This document shows, in pieces, positions 1 through 6,395 of a DNA stretch of 7,355 nt. The number at the start of each line of letters is the position of its first letter. The stretch's first letter is position 1. The DNA is taken from the NCBI RefSeq assembly GCF_010892395.1, contig NZ_JAACKB010000397.1, positions 1 to 7,355 of the forward strand. The letters run 5' to 3'. This stretch comes from Sulfurovum sp. bin170 (GTDB lineage: Bacteria > Campylobacterota > Campylobacteria > Campylobacterales > Sulfurovaceae). A model generated the notes under the pieces. It had not been told where the DNA came from, did not search any database, and saw only the letters and a program-made list of their open reading frames with translations. The translations under genes and the position numbers were made by a program.

Positions 1-215
1 ATAAACTCTTTATCAAAAAAAGTAAAGAGTCCTTTTGTAAAATTTTCTGAAATATTCACTAGACTTCTCTCAATTTTCTCATAATGAGAATCTTCAGAGT
101 GTATAAAAATATTAAAATTTATAGGTATATATATTATATTTGATTTCTTTTTAGGTTCTGTTGAATGTTTATTAGTAAATCTTTTTAGTATTTTTTTTGT
201 TAAAAATTTACTCAT
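1..215 (-). CDS. N-terminal part of an unidentified gene, truncated by the window edge
   Basis: Reading leftward from an ATG at 215-213, 71 codons stay open to the window edge, which is unusual by chance in such AT-rich DNA. An AAGAGA stretch lies about five bases before the ATG and a TATAAT box lies about 30 bases upstream. The product starts MSKFLTKKILKRF, a basic, probably amphipathic N-terminus. A Lys-rich linker follows, then a segment with IPINFNIFIHSED at about residues 30-42 and a helix rich in E, K and S. There is no signal peptide or membrane span. The pattern 'conserved Pro-Asn, alternating hydrophobic strand, then acidic Asp' loosely recalls the N-terminal DUF3662 domain of FhaA-type FHA proteins, but the fragment is too short to decide. 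It is divergent from the glutamate mutase pair, so a shared function is not implied. Confidence 0.55.
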   Translation of the reverse strand, partial: MSKFLTKKILKRFTNKHSTEPKKKSNIIYIPINFNIFIHSEDSHYEKIERSLVNISENFTKGLFTFFDKEF

Positions 216-244
216 GTTTTCTCTTATACTTCTATTTTATTGTT

Positions 245-250
245 ATTATA
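245..250 (-). promoter_or_regulatory. -10 box for the truncated leftward gene
   Basis: A perfect TATAAT reads on the minus strand. A start of transcription near 238 would leave a leader of roughly 23 bases before the ATG at 215. No good -35 box is seen, which is common for sigma-70 promoters of Campylobacterota. Confidence 0.45.
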
Positions 251-321
251 CTCTTTTTTTGGATTGGGGTTATTCTTTTATGATGCGAATCCACCTCCTG
301 TTTTTACGGAATTAAACAGAG

Positions 322-350
322 TTATCAAACATTAAACAATATCCGATAAA
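322..350 (+). promoter_or_regulatory. possible promoter for the glutamate mutase pair
   Basis: TTATCA at 322-327 and GATAAA at 345-350 are separated by 17 bases, and each matches its consensus at four of six positions. Transcription would begin near 357, about 20 bases before the glmS ATG. I looked for a cobalamin riboswitch in 216-377 and found neither a B12-box-like sequence nor room for the full fold, so B12 control through a riboswitch is not supported. Confidence 0.25.
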
Positions 351-377
351 ATTTCATCACTAAAACAAGGTAGATAG

Positions 378-782
378 ATGAGAGTTGTCACAGGTGTTGT
401 AGGGAATGATATTCATGTTGTAGCCAATCGGCTCATAGAAATTTCCCTAAGAGATAGAGGATTTGAGGTGTTTAATTTGGGGGTAAACACCTATCTTGAA
501 GAGTTCATAGATGCAGTTATAGAGACTGATGCCGATTTGTTATTGATTTCATCACTCAATGGTGAAGCAGAGGGTTGGAGTCGAGATTTACTATTTCACA
601 AAAGCAGATTTGATTTAGATGGTGTACTATTTGCTATTGGTGGGAACCTTAGTGTAGGAGAAGCTACTCAAGAGGAGATAGTGCCTAAATATAAGGCTTA
701 TGGATATGACTTGGTATTTCATCAGATAGATTTAAATGAGGGACTTGATACTATTGAAGTTGCCTTAAAGGAGTCTATATAA
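378..782 (+). CDS. glmS: Glutamate mutase sigma subunit (cobalamin-binding, methylaspartate mutase S)
   Basis: Small B12-binding subunit of the adenosylcobalamin-dependent carbon-skeleton mutase that converts L-glutamate to (2S,3S)-3-methylaspartate. Its 134 residues match the usual length of about 130-140. The base-off/His-on signature is visible. D11 and H13 form DxH, with H13 the expected lower axial cobalt ligand. S58-S59-L60 is the SxL motif, and G88-G89 is the GG that packs on the nucleotide tail. The fold reads as an alternating beta/alpha (flavodoxin-like) domain. The classical DxHxxG has Ala (A16) in place of the Gly. AAGG at 367-370 sits seven bases before the ATG and fixes the start. 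The stop overlaps the glmE start by one base, as expected for subunits made together. This is not the unrelated glucosamine-6-phosphate synthase that shares the symbol glmS. Confidence 0.87.
   Translation: MRVVTGVVGNDIHVVANRLIEISLRDRGFEVFNLGVNTYLEEFIDAVIETDADLLLISSLNGEAEGWSRDLLFHKSRFDLDGVLFAIGGNLSVGEATQEEIVPKYKAYGYDLVFHQIDLNEGLDTIEVALKESI
768..773 (+). promoter_or_regulatory. Ribosome binding site of glmE inside the end of glmS
   Basis: AAGGAG lies eight bases before the ATG at 782. That ATG shares its A with the TAA stop of glmS. The arrangement fixes the glmE start and points to translational coupling of the two subunits. Confidence 0.8.
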
Positions 783-2134
783 TGTTTCAGACCGAGAGAA
801 ATATAATCACAAGAACACCATATACTGACAGTTTTGATTTTGATGAGATAAAAGAGTTTATCGCAGGTGCTAGTAAAAATCTTTTTATCTCCCACAAGTT
901 TAAAAACTCAAACAAAATTCTAGTACAACCTCGTGGTGGATTTCCCACTTATGATAAAGTTTTTGAGCTTTATGGAGAGTTTACAAATGCAGGTGTAGAT
1001 GTACTGCCACTAACTATTGATAGCAATACACGACTCAATGACTATGAGATGGCAAAAAAGATGTTGGCTCTATCAGAAGAGAATGATGAAAATATGCTCA
1101 ATGGTTATCCTCTGATTAATCATGGCTATAGAACCACTAGAAAGATGGTAACGCACTACGATACCCCAATAAGTTTGCGACATGGAACACCTGATGCACG
1201 ACTGCTTATAGAGGTAGCTTTGGCTTCTGGAATTTTTGAGATAGAGGGTGGTCCAATTACCTATCTGCTTCCATACTCTAAAAATTTTCCACTTGATAAA
1301 GCCTTTCTCTATTGGAAATATGTAGAGAGAGTCTGTGCAGAGTACTCAGAACTCAATGAACCAATCAATAGAGAGTCATTTGGACCTTTATCGGCGACAC
1401 TTCAGCCACCTGCTATTGTTATTGTCATTCAGCTTTTAGAGATGCTACTCTCACTTGAAGAGGGTGTCAAATCATTCTCTGTAAGTTTTTCACAAACTGG
1501 TTCTATGTCACAAGATATTGTTAGCTCCAATGTTATCAAAAAGATGGCAAGAAAATATGCTAATAAAATCGGCTGTGGTGATGCAGATATTCACCTTGTC
1601 TACCACCAATGGATGGGGGCTTTTCCTAGAGATAAAGAGTTCTCTGATTCTCTTATCAACACCTCTACAGTTATCGCTTCTATGATTAGGGCTGATAAGA
1701 TGATTACCAAAACTAGAGATGAGGCATTTGGAATTCCTACAAAAGAGGTAAATGCAAGTGCTGTTAGAAATACTCAATATACCCTAAATATGTTAAGAGG
1801 TATTCCCAGTATTACAGATGAGGAAGAGGAGGAGAATCTAACCGAAATGGTAGATGATATTATGGAAGCTGTATTTAACGATTCTGCTGATACTCTTTGG
1901 CGACAGGTTTTCAACTCTATAAAAAGTGGGATTATAGATATTCCATTCTCTCCTCATATCATCAACAATGGTGAAGCGATTACTGTTAGAGATAAAAACT
2001 ACAACATTCGATTTTACGAGCGAGGCAATGTGCCAATTAGTGACAAATGCTTGGCTTTTGAGAGGTCAAAAGTAGATTTGTGTGGCAAATCACTTGTTGA
2101 CCATATTATTGATGATATTGGGATTATGTTATAA
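782..2134 (+). CDS. glmE: Glutamate mutase epsilon subunit (methylaspartate mutase E)
   Basis: Catalytic TIM-barrel subunit that binds glutamate and the adenosyl group. It pairs with GlmS to form the heterotetrameric B12 mutase. It has 450 residues against about 483 in Clostridium cochlearium, with both ends somewhat shorter. Aligned from memory to that enzyme, the arginine claw that holds the substrate carboxylates (R66, R100, R149) corresponds to R51 (QPRGG), R84 (TR before LNDY) and R133 (RHGTPD). The other substrate contacts E171, Y177 and Y181 correspond to E155, Y161 and Y165 in IEGGPITYLLPY. The ribose contacts K326 and E330 correspond to K310 and E314 in TKTRDEA. Further family blocks are NREsFGPL at 196-203, HQWMGaFP at 275-282, GIPTKE at 317-322 and RGNVP at 414-418. 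The full set argues for an active enzyme. An acidic run (DEEEEE) at 346-351 is a local insertion or loop. The end is convergent with the next gene, one base away. Confidence 0.92.
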   Translation: MFQTERNIITRTPYTDSFDFDEIKEFIAGASKNLFISHKFKNSNKILVQPRGGFPTYDKVFELYGEFTNAGVDVLPLTIDSNTRLNDYEMAKKMLALSEENDENMLNGYPLINHGYRTTRKMVTHYDTPISLRHGTPDARLLIEVALASGIFEIEGGPITYLLPYSKNFPLDKAFLYWKYVERVCAEYSELNEPINRESFGPLSATLQPPAIVIVIQLLEMLLSLEEGVKSFSVSFSQTGSMSQDIVSSNVIKKMARKYANKIGCGDADIHLVYHQWMGAFPRDKEFSDSLINTSTVIASMIRADKMITKTRDEAFGIPTKEVNASAVRNTQYTLNMLRGIPSITDEEEEENLTEMVDDIMEAVFNDSADTLWRQVFNSIKSGIIDIPFSPHIINNGEAITVRDKNYNIRFYERGNVPISDKCLAFERSKVDLCGKSLVDHIIDDIGIML

Positions 2135-2135
2135 C

Positions 2136-3476
2136 CTACATAAAAGGTTTGCCATTTATTTTGAGTGAACCTTTAGTAAACTCAATATCATAATGTTTTT
2201 TTCCACTCTTCTCAACAGGTTGCATTACCATCATCATCATCATTGCTTGTGGATTGCTAGAGATAATATCCACAAGCTCATTGGAAGCTTCAATATTCAT
2301 TTTTGCATCAAATATATTGGTCATGGCAAGTGGGTCACTCTCTGCAAGTTTCCAGTCAAACTTCTTATCTACTTTTGTTGATATTTGTAGCTTGAATCCA
2401 TCAAATGTTTTTCCATTTTGAGTGATTTTATCTAGTGATATATTGGGAATATCTAGCGATATATCATCTGAGACTATCTTCTTTATCAGCGGTATCATCT
2501 GTTCAATAGAGAAATTATTCTCTGCACTGTTTGATAACATCTCTTCTAGCTCTAAAATCGCATCCATATCTATATTATTCATCTTCATATCTAGCTTTAT
2601 ATTGTTAAGTAGCGTTTTATCACCATTAGCATCATAGTCAATCGAAACGATATTCAGGTCAGCGATACCATTAGCCAGTTTACCTTTTTGAGTGTCTTGG
2701 GATGAGCCAGAGATGTTATTTATCGCCAAAGAGAAGCTCTCATTGTTCTCACTTTTTATTTTTAATGACTCCAGAGTATAGTTAGAGTTGTTATTGTAGT
2801 TTCTATCTATAGGATTGGATACAAAAACCTTTAGGTTAGATAAGCCCATTTTTAATTGGCTTGGAACCTCATACGACATCTCTTGAATCTTCTGGTTGAG
2901 GTTTTTTATATTCTCATCTTCTATCTCTCCATCAAATACAAAACCTTTCATCTTGAAATTACCATCATCATCACTCATATCAATATCTTTCATATAACCA
3001 TCAAATCCAGAGAGCAGTTTGTTGATATTGACATGCACCAAGAGGAGTCTATCTTTAACCATCTTATTTACTTCCTCAATCTTCTTATCTTCACCTTTAA
3101 GCCCTAGATAGATAAACTCTGGCAGAGTTACAGGGTATATATCCAAAGCGATGGCATCTTTGGTCGTAGGCATGTACTCAATCTCTACAGCAACTTTCAG
3201 ACCTTTGAGGAGTTCTATATCACTCTCACTTATACCACGACTCTCCTCTTTTAGATAGTTTGTTATCTTCTTAGTATCATTAAAGTCAATAATAAATCGT
3301 TCTCTATTCTCTTTAATCTCTCTATCCTCTATGACAAATCCTGACTTTTTAGCCTCTGTCAACTCTCTGTTGACCTCTTTTTTCATCTCATCAACTATCT
3401 GTGTTGAACCTAGCGTGGTATAGTAGATACCGATAATCACAACTAAAGCTATAAGAGCTAATCCTATTTTTTTCAT
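2136..3476 (-). CDS. Membrane-anchored DUF945 (YdgA-like) protein
   Basis: The product of 446 residues has one N-terminal hydrophobic segment (MKKIGLALIALVVIIGIYY, residues 1-19). It acts as a signal anchor, so the rest should be periplasmic. I chose the ATG at 3476-3474 over an in-frame ATG 14 codons upstream because AGGAG lies six bases before it and the MKK-hydrophobic start is typical. The body is a long beta-rich, low-Cys sequence with repeated strands such as LNNIKLDMKMNNIDMDAI. It closes with GSLKINGKPFM, like the 'G.ItlNGqkm' end of E. coli YdgA (about 500 residues). Family function is poorly defined. Assignment rests on architecture and short similarities, so it is moderate. Five consecutive Met plus a sixth (residues 412-418) come from a CAT repeat. 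It is transcribed separately from the operon upstream, to judge from the structured spacer and AT-rich promoter-like DNA. Confidence 0.65.
   Translation of the reverse strand: MKKIGLALIALVVIIGIYYTTLGSTQIVDEMKKEVNRELTEAKKSGFVIEDREIKENRERFIIDFNDTKKITNYLKEESRGISESDIELLKGLKVAVEIEYMPTTKDAIALDIYPVTLPEFIYLGLKGEDKKIEEVNKMVKDRLLLVHVNINKLLSGFDGYMKDIDMSDDDGNFKMKGFVFDGEIEDENIKNLNQKIQEMSYEVPSQLKMGLSNLKVFVSNPIDRNYNNNSNYTLESLKIKSENNESFSLAINNISGSSQDTQKGKLANGIADLNIVSIDYDANGDKTLLNNIKLDMKMNNIDMDAILELEEMLSNSAENNFSIEQMIPLIKKIVSDDISLDIPNISLDKITQNGKTFDGFKLQISTKVDKKFDWKLAESDPLAMTNIFDAKMNIEASNELVDIISSNPQAMMMMMVMQPVEKSGKKHYDIEFTKGSLKINGKPFM
2229..2243. repeat. (CAT)5 trinucleotide run encoding poly-Met
   Basis: Five tandem CAT units on the plus strand read as five ATG codons in the leftward DUF945-like gene, followed by GTA and another ATG. 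A change in unit number would keep the frame and only alter the Met run. Confidence 0.9.
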
Positions 3477-3482
3477 CAAATT

Positions 3483-3487
3483 CTCCT
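3483..3487 (-). promoter_or_regulatory. Ribosome binding site deciding the DUF945-like start
   Basis: AGGAG on the minus strand is six bases from the ATG at 3476. It lies inside the longer open frame that begins at 3518, so the longer start is unlikely to be used. Confidence 0.8.
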
Positions 3488-3526
3488 CTATTTTAAAATT
3501 AATTTTTAATATTACCACATATTTTT

Positions 3527-3553
3527 ATAATATAGTTTAGCTATAATAAACAA
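3527..3553 (-). promoter_or_regulatory. Possible promoter of the DUF945-like gene
   Basis: On the minus strand TTGTTT (3553-3548) is followed after 15 bases by TATTAT (3532-3527), and a second TATTAT-like box overlaps the spacer. The region is very AT-rich, so the exact boxes are uncertain, but a promoter here would explain expression independent of the operon upstream. Confidence 0.3.
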
Positions 3554-3583
3554 ATTTCATTAGACTTCATGAAAAACTCATTT

Positions 3584-3634
3584 GGAATCGGAGACTTTAG
3601 TCCCGAATATAACGAGGCTGAAGCCATCGGTTCC
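3584..3634. repeat. Palindromic element able to fold as a three-way junction (REP/MITE-like)
   Basis: GGAA at 3584-3587 pairs with TTCC at 3631-3634 and encloses two hairpins. The first is TCGG (3588-3591), a bulged A, GAC, loop TTTA, GTC and CCGA (3603-3606). The second is CGA (3613-3615), GGC, loop TGAA, GCC, a bulged A and TCG (3627-3629). The local base composition is clearly richer in G+C than the flanks. It starts 20 bases beyond the stop of the GT51-like gene, and neither strand has a T-run, so it is not a standard terminator. GACTTTAGTC-type stems are common at ends of IS200/IS605 and RAYT-associated repeats, which suggests a mobilised repeat, but no second copy is in the window. Confidence 0.55.
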
Positions 3635-3653
3635 TAGTTTTGAAAGATATCTA

Positions 3654-4337
3654 TTATAAAAAGGGTGGCAGTCTCTCTATAGTCTGAAGAGTTGTATACT
3701 TTTTAGGAAAGATTTTTTTTAATTGTTCTATCGAACTATTTACTCTTTTTAGTAATCTCTTTGGATATTTTTTCGGATTTAAATGTGTAGGAGCATAGGA
3801 TATGCTTTCAAGCATAAGCAGTTCATATATATTTAGTTGATAGACAGTTTTACCAAAATAGCCCAAAGAAGCACTATCTATACCTCTGTATTCATTTCCA
3901 TAGTATGAGTTTATTAGATTATGATTTATAGCATCTTTGATATTTAGATGTTTACTAAGCCAGATACCTTTAGAGACTCTATAAGTTTTGGTCTTATTAG
4001 CAGGTATGGATTTTTTTCGCTCATCAAATTGTACAAGACGATAGATTATCGACTCACTTGGGTGCCGCTTATATGTATGGAAATTTATCATCCTAAAGGG
4101 TATATCATAGAGGTTTATCTCTCTCATTTTAACTATATTGGTATCTATCACATTGGTTCCGATACTCATAGCCCATGCTATATTATAGAGATCATCTTGA
4201 TAGCGAACAGAAGATTGGTACGCTTCTATTTTTAATCCATGAGTATCCCCTTGATATCGCCACATAGATAGAGAGACAATCAACATAGAGAGTGCAATTA
4301 GCACCATAAATAGTTTTTTTAAAAGTCTAATGAACAT
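3654..4337 (-). CDS. Membrane-anchored GT51-like protein with degenerate catalytic motifs
   Basis: The product is 227 residues with a single N-terminal membrane anchor at about 8-25 and the remainder periplasmic. Residues 126-210 match the second half of the GT51 peptidoglycan glycosyltransferase domain. They include the K-x-x-I...LN-x-YYG block (LNIKDAINHNLINSYYG), GIDSASLGYFGKTVYQLNIYELLMLE-type packing at 152-177, and APTHLNP at 182-188 before an Arg/Lys-rich helix. Upstream, SESIIYRLVQF (94-104) sits where GGSTITQQLVKN belongs. The region that should hold EDxxFxxHxG (about 50-65) has no Glu, and the RKxxE position reads KTYRV (117-121). Both catalytic glutamates therefore appear to be missing, so lipid II polymerisation is unlikely; a structural or regulatory envelope role is an inference. 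The start overlaps the end of rarA by 11 bases and has a good AGGAG site, so it is the last gene of the operon. Confidence 0.7.
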   Translation of the reverse strand: MFIRLLKKLFMVLIALSMLIVSLSMWRYQGDTHGLKIEAYQSSVRYQDDLYNIAWAMSIGTNVIDTNIVKMREINLYDIPFRMINFHTYKRHPSESIIYRLVQFDERKKSIPANKTKTYRVSKGIWLSKHLNIKDAINHNLINSYYGNEYRGIDSASLGYFGKTVYQLNIYELLMLESISYAPTHLNPKKYPKRLLKRVNSSIEQLKKIFPKKYTTLQTIERLPPFL

Positions 4338-5508
4338 TTTTAATTCTCCTCAACCACTCATCTAAATTTTTCTCAAATCCTATATTTGAACTTTTATAAA
4401 ATCTCATCGGTTTACTAAGGTAGTTTTGCTTAACCCAACCACCAAAACTGTGTGGATAGAGATAATCTTTGGCATGAGTTTTGATATGAGAGGGAATAGG
4501 GTGTATATCTCCATCTTGTATAGACTTTAAAGCATCATTTATTGCCACATAAGAGCTATTAGATTTTGGAGAAGAGGCCAAATATACCACCAGTTGAGCT
4601 AGAGGAATTCTAGCCTCTGGGTAACCTATCTGCTTAACTATGGTTAGCGTTGAGGCAGAGAGATTGAGAGCATTTGGATTGGCATTTCCCACATCTTCAC
4701 TTGCCAAGATAGCAAGTCGTCTCGCGATAAACTCTGGCGGTTCACCTCCATTAATAAGTCTGGCAAGATAGTAGACTCCTGCATCAACATCAGAACCTCT
4801 TATAGACTTAATCATAGCAGAGGTCAAGTCATAGTGAGAATCAGCCTCTGATGAACCTTGTTGCATCGCATAGGGGCGAATAGATTTTAGTCTCTCTATA
4901 GTAACATCTCTACCAAGTGCTATAGCAGACTCCAACAGATTTAACATCGCTCTTGCATCACCTCCTGATGAGCTTATTAAAAAAGCTTTGGATTCACTGT
5001 CAATCTCTATACTCTCTTTTTCCATAATCTTCTCTAGGTATCTATTTAGAGAGTTATCATCTATACTCTTTAGCTCAAAAAGATGAGACCTAGAACGCAT
5101 AGCCGAGGTGAGTGAGTAGTAAGGGTTTTCTGTAGAAGCACCGATAATAAGTGCCGAGTTGTTCTCCATAAAAGGTAGCAGAACCTCTTGTTGATTTTTG
5201 CTAAGGCGATGCACTTCATCTATAAATATCAGAGGTTTCTCTAGTGCATTTTGATAGGTTTTGAAAATTTTTCGTAGCTCATCTATCTTTATAGTAGTAG
5301 CATTTAGCTCATAAAAGGGTCGTTTTAGCTTTTTTGCAATAACTCTAGCAAGTGTGGTTTTCCCCGTACCTGGGGGACCATATAGAAAAGAGTGGAGTAG
5401 GGCATCTCTCTCTATAAGTATACGAAGAGTTGCTTCTTTTCCTATAAGGTGATTTTGACCTATGATTTCGTCTAGTTTTAATGGACGGTATTTTTGTGCT
5501 AGGTTCAT
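4327..5508 (-). CDS. rarA: Replication-associated recombination protein A (RarA/MgsA), AAA+ ATPase
   Basis: Cytoplasmic clamp-loader-like ATPase that acts at stalled replication forks and gaps, relative of eukaryotic WRNIP1. The 393 residues are near the short end of the family range. The N-terminus NLAQKYRPLKLDEIIGQNHL is the canonical start. Walker A is GPPGTGKTT at 44-52 and Walker B is IFIDEVH at 94-100. Sensor 1 is GASTENP at 123-129, the arginine-finger region is AMRSRSHLFEL at 136-146, and sensor 2 is GGDARAMLN at 182-190. The C-terminal tetramerisation part has the family blocks HYDLTSAMIKSIRGSD (225-240), FIARRLAILASEDVGNA (260-276) and LASSPKSNSSYVA (310-322). All motifs are intact. 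It begins 13 bases after the rluB stop without a clear Shine-Dalgarno sequence, so translation may depend on ribosomes arriving from rluB. Confidence 0.96.
   Translation of the reverse strand: MNLAQKYRPLKLDEIIGQNHLIGKEATLRILIERDALLHSFLYGPPGTGKTTLARVIAKKLKRPFYELNATTIKIDELRKIFKTYQNALEKPLIFIDEVHRLSKNQQEVLLPFMENNSALIIGASTENPYYSLTSAMRSRSHLFELKSIDDNSLNRYLEKIMEKESIEIDSESKAFLISSSGGDARAMLNLLESAIALGRDVTIERLKSIRPYAMQQGSSEADSHYDLTSAMIKSIRGSDVDAGVYYLARLINGGEPPEFIARRLAILASEDVGNANPNALNLSASTLTIVKQIGYPEARIPLAQLVVYLASSPKSNSSYVAINDALKSIQDGDIHPIPSHIKTHAKDYLYPHSFGGWVKQNYLSKPMRFYKSSNIGFEKNLDEWLRRIKNVH
4346..4350 (-). promoter_or_regulatory. Ribosome binding site of the GT51-like gene inside rarA
   Basis: AGGAG on the minus strand lies eight bases before the ATG at 4337, within the last codons of rarA. 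It supports translation of the overlapping downstream gene from this ATG. Confidence 0.75.
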
Positions 5509-5521
5509 TTGGATTAAAGTA

Positions 5522-6349
5522 TCATTTTTTCTTATTATGCTCTTTTAGTTGCTTCTCTTGGTTTATAGCAGTATCTTTTACCTCATCTTCTAGTCGTCTA
5601 ACCTCTTTTAGATACTTATGTAGGTCATCATACTCTCTACGAGTGAAGTATCTAGTCTTATTTGTTGGTAGATTGTTTAGCTCTATCCCTCCAAAAGCGA
5701 CTCTCTTTAAGTCCAAAATATTGGCCTCAAAGTGACCAAAAAAGCGTCTAAGCTCTCTATTTTTTCCCTCTGCTATAGTCACTCTAAGTTTGGTAAAGTT
5801 GTTACTAACACCTCTAATCTCATAGTTGACAAAAGGTGCAAACTCCATACTATATATTTTACTATTTTCATGCCCACCTGCTCTAGCATCATCAAGCACT
5901 AAACCCTCTTGCATAGCCTCTTTCATCTCGCTTGTCAAAGGTTTATCTATCTTGATATTATAGGTTCTATCCAGTCCACTACTCATTAGTACATCAGCAA
6001 CTTTTGGTGAGTCGGTCATAAACAGTATCCCCTCTGAAGCATAATCCAGTCGTCCTACAGGGATAAAATGTCTAAATTTACCAGGAAGTTTATGATAGAT
6101 AGTTGTTCTTCCTCTATCATCCTTTTTAGTAACAAGCGTTCCTTTTGGTTTATTATATACAATCATGGTAAGTTCTGTTCTCTCTTTGATAGGCATACCT
6201 TTGATAGCAACATGGTCACCCTCTTGTACACTATAACTAAAATCCTCTATCTTCTGCCTATTTACAGTAACTTCACCAGCATCAATCAGCTTATCGGCAT
6301 CACGGCGTGAGTATCTGCTGTTGTGTGAGATATATTTGTTGAGTCTCAT
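5522..6349 (-). CDS. rluB: rRNA pseudouridine synthase, RsuA/RluB family
   Basis: Isomerises a uridine in rRNA to pseudouridine, most likely in 23S rRNA given the RluB-like layout; a 16S (RsuA-type) target cannot be excluded. An S4 RNA-binding domain spans about 1-60 (MRLNKYIS, SRRDADKLIDAGEVTVN). The catalytic domain has VYNKPKG at 64-70 and GRLDYASEGILFMT at 99-112, with D102 the catalytic aspartate. The conserved EGKNRELRRFFGHFEANI block is at 194-211, followed by LKRVAFGGIEL. The 275 residues fit the family. The last 35 or so residues form a charged, probably coiled tail ending HNKKK. First gene of an operon with rarA. The leader is only about 20 bases and the Shine-Dalgarno is weak (AAAGAAAA). 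Confidence 0.92.
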   Translation of the reverse strand: MRLNKYISHNSRYSRRDADKLIDAGEVTVNRQKIEDFSYSVQEGDHVAIKGMPIKERTELTMIVYNKPKGTLVTKKDDRGRTTIYHKLPGKFRHFIPVGRLDYASEGILFMTDSPKVADVLMSSGLDRTYNIKIDKPLTSEMKEAMQEGLVLDDARAGGHENSKIYSMEFAPFVNYEIRGVSNNFTKLRVTIAEGKNRELRRFFGHFEANILDLKRVAFGGIELNNLPTNKTRYFTRREYDDLHKYLKEVRRLEDEVKDTAINQEKQLKEHNKKK

Positions 6350-6376
6350 CTATTTTCTTTATGTTAATTTGTTGAG

Positions 6377-6385
6377 ATTATAGCA
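6377..6385 (-). promoter_or_regulatory. Extended -10 promoter of the rluB-rarA-GT51-like operon
   Basis: The minus strand reads TGC followed by a perfect TATAAT (6385 to 6377), an extended -10 element. Transcription from about 6370 would give a leader of about 21 bases before the rluB ATG. No TTGACA-like box lies at the right distance. The place where it would be is occupied by a palindrome (6396-6426). Confidence 0.65.
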
Positions 6386-6395
6386 TAGTTGCTGT

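Noticed and set aside
216..377. Cobalamin riboswitch upstream of glmS
   Set aside because: No B12-box-like sequence is visible and the space is too short for the full structure plus a promoter.
1508..1777. Open frame on the minus strand inside glmE
   Set aside because: It has no family resemblance and no ribosome site that I could see, and lies fully within the clearly coding glmE sequence; it is a shadow of that gene.
2193..3107. Several plus-strand open frames within the DUF945-like gene
   Set aside because: They are low-complexity, hydrophobic products of reading antisense to an AT-rich gene and have no supporting start signals.
3477..3518. Fourteen extra codons at the start of the DUF945-like gene
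   Set aside because: AGGAG sits six bases before the internal ATG at 3476, and the extension would bury that site and place polar residues before the signal anchor.
3584..3634. Intrinsic terminator for the rluB operon
   Set aside because: The hairpins are not followed by a T-run on the minus strand, and the nested closing stem fits a repeat element better.
6068..6310. Plus-strand open frame antisense to rluB
   Set aside because: It overlaps the conserved S4 and catalytic regions of rluB in antisense, with no independent evidence of coding.
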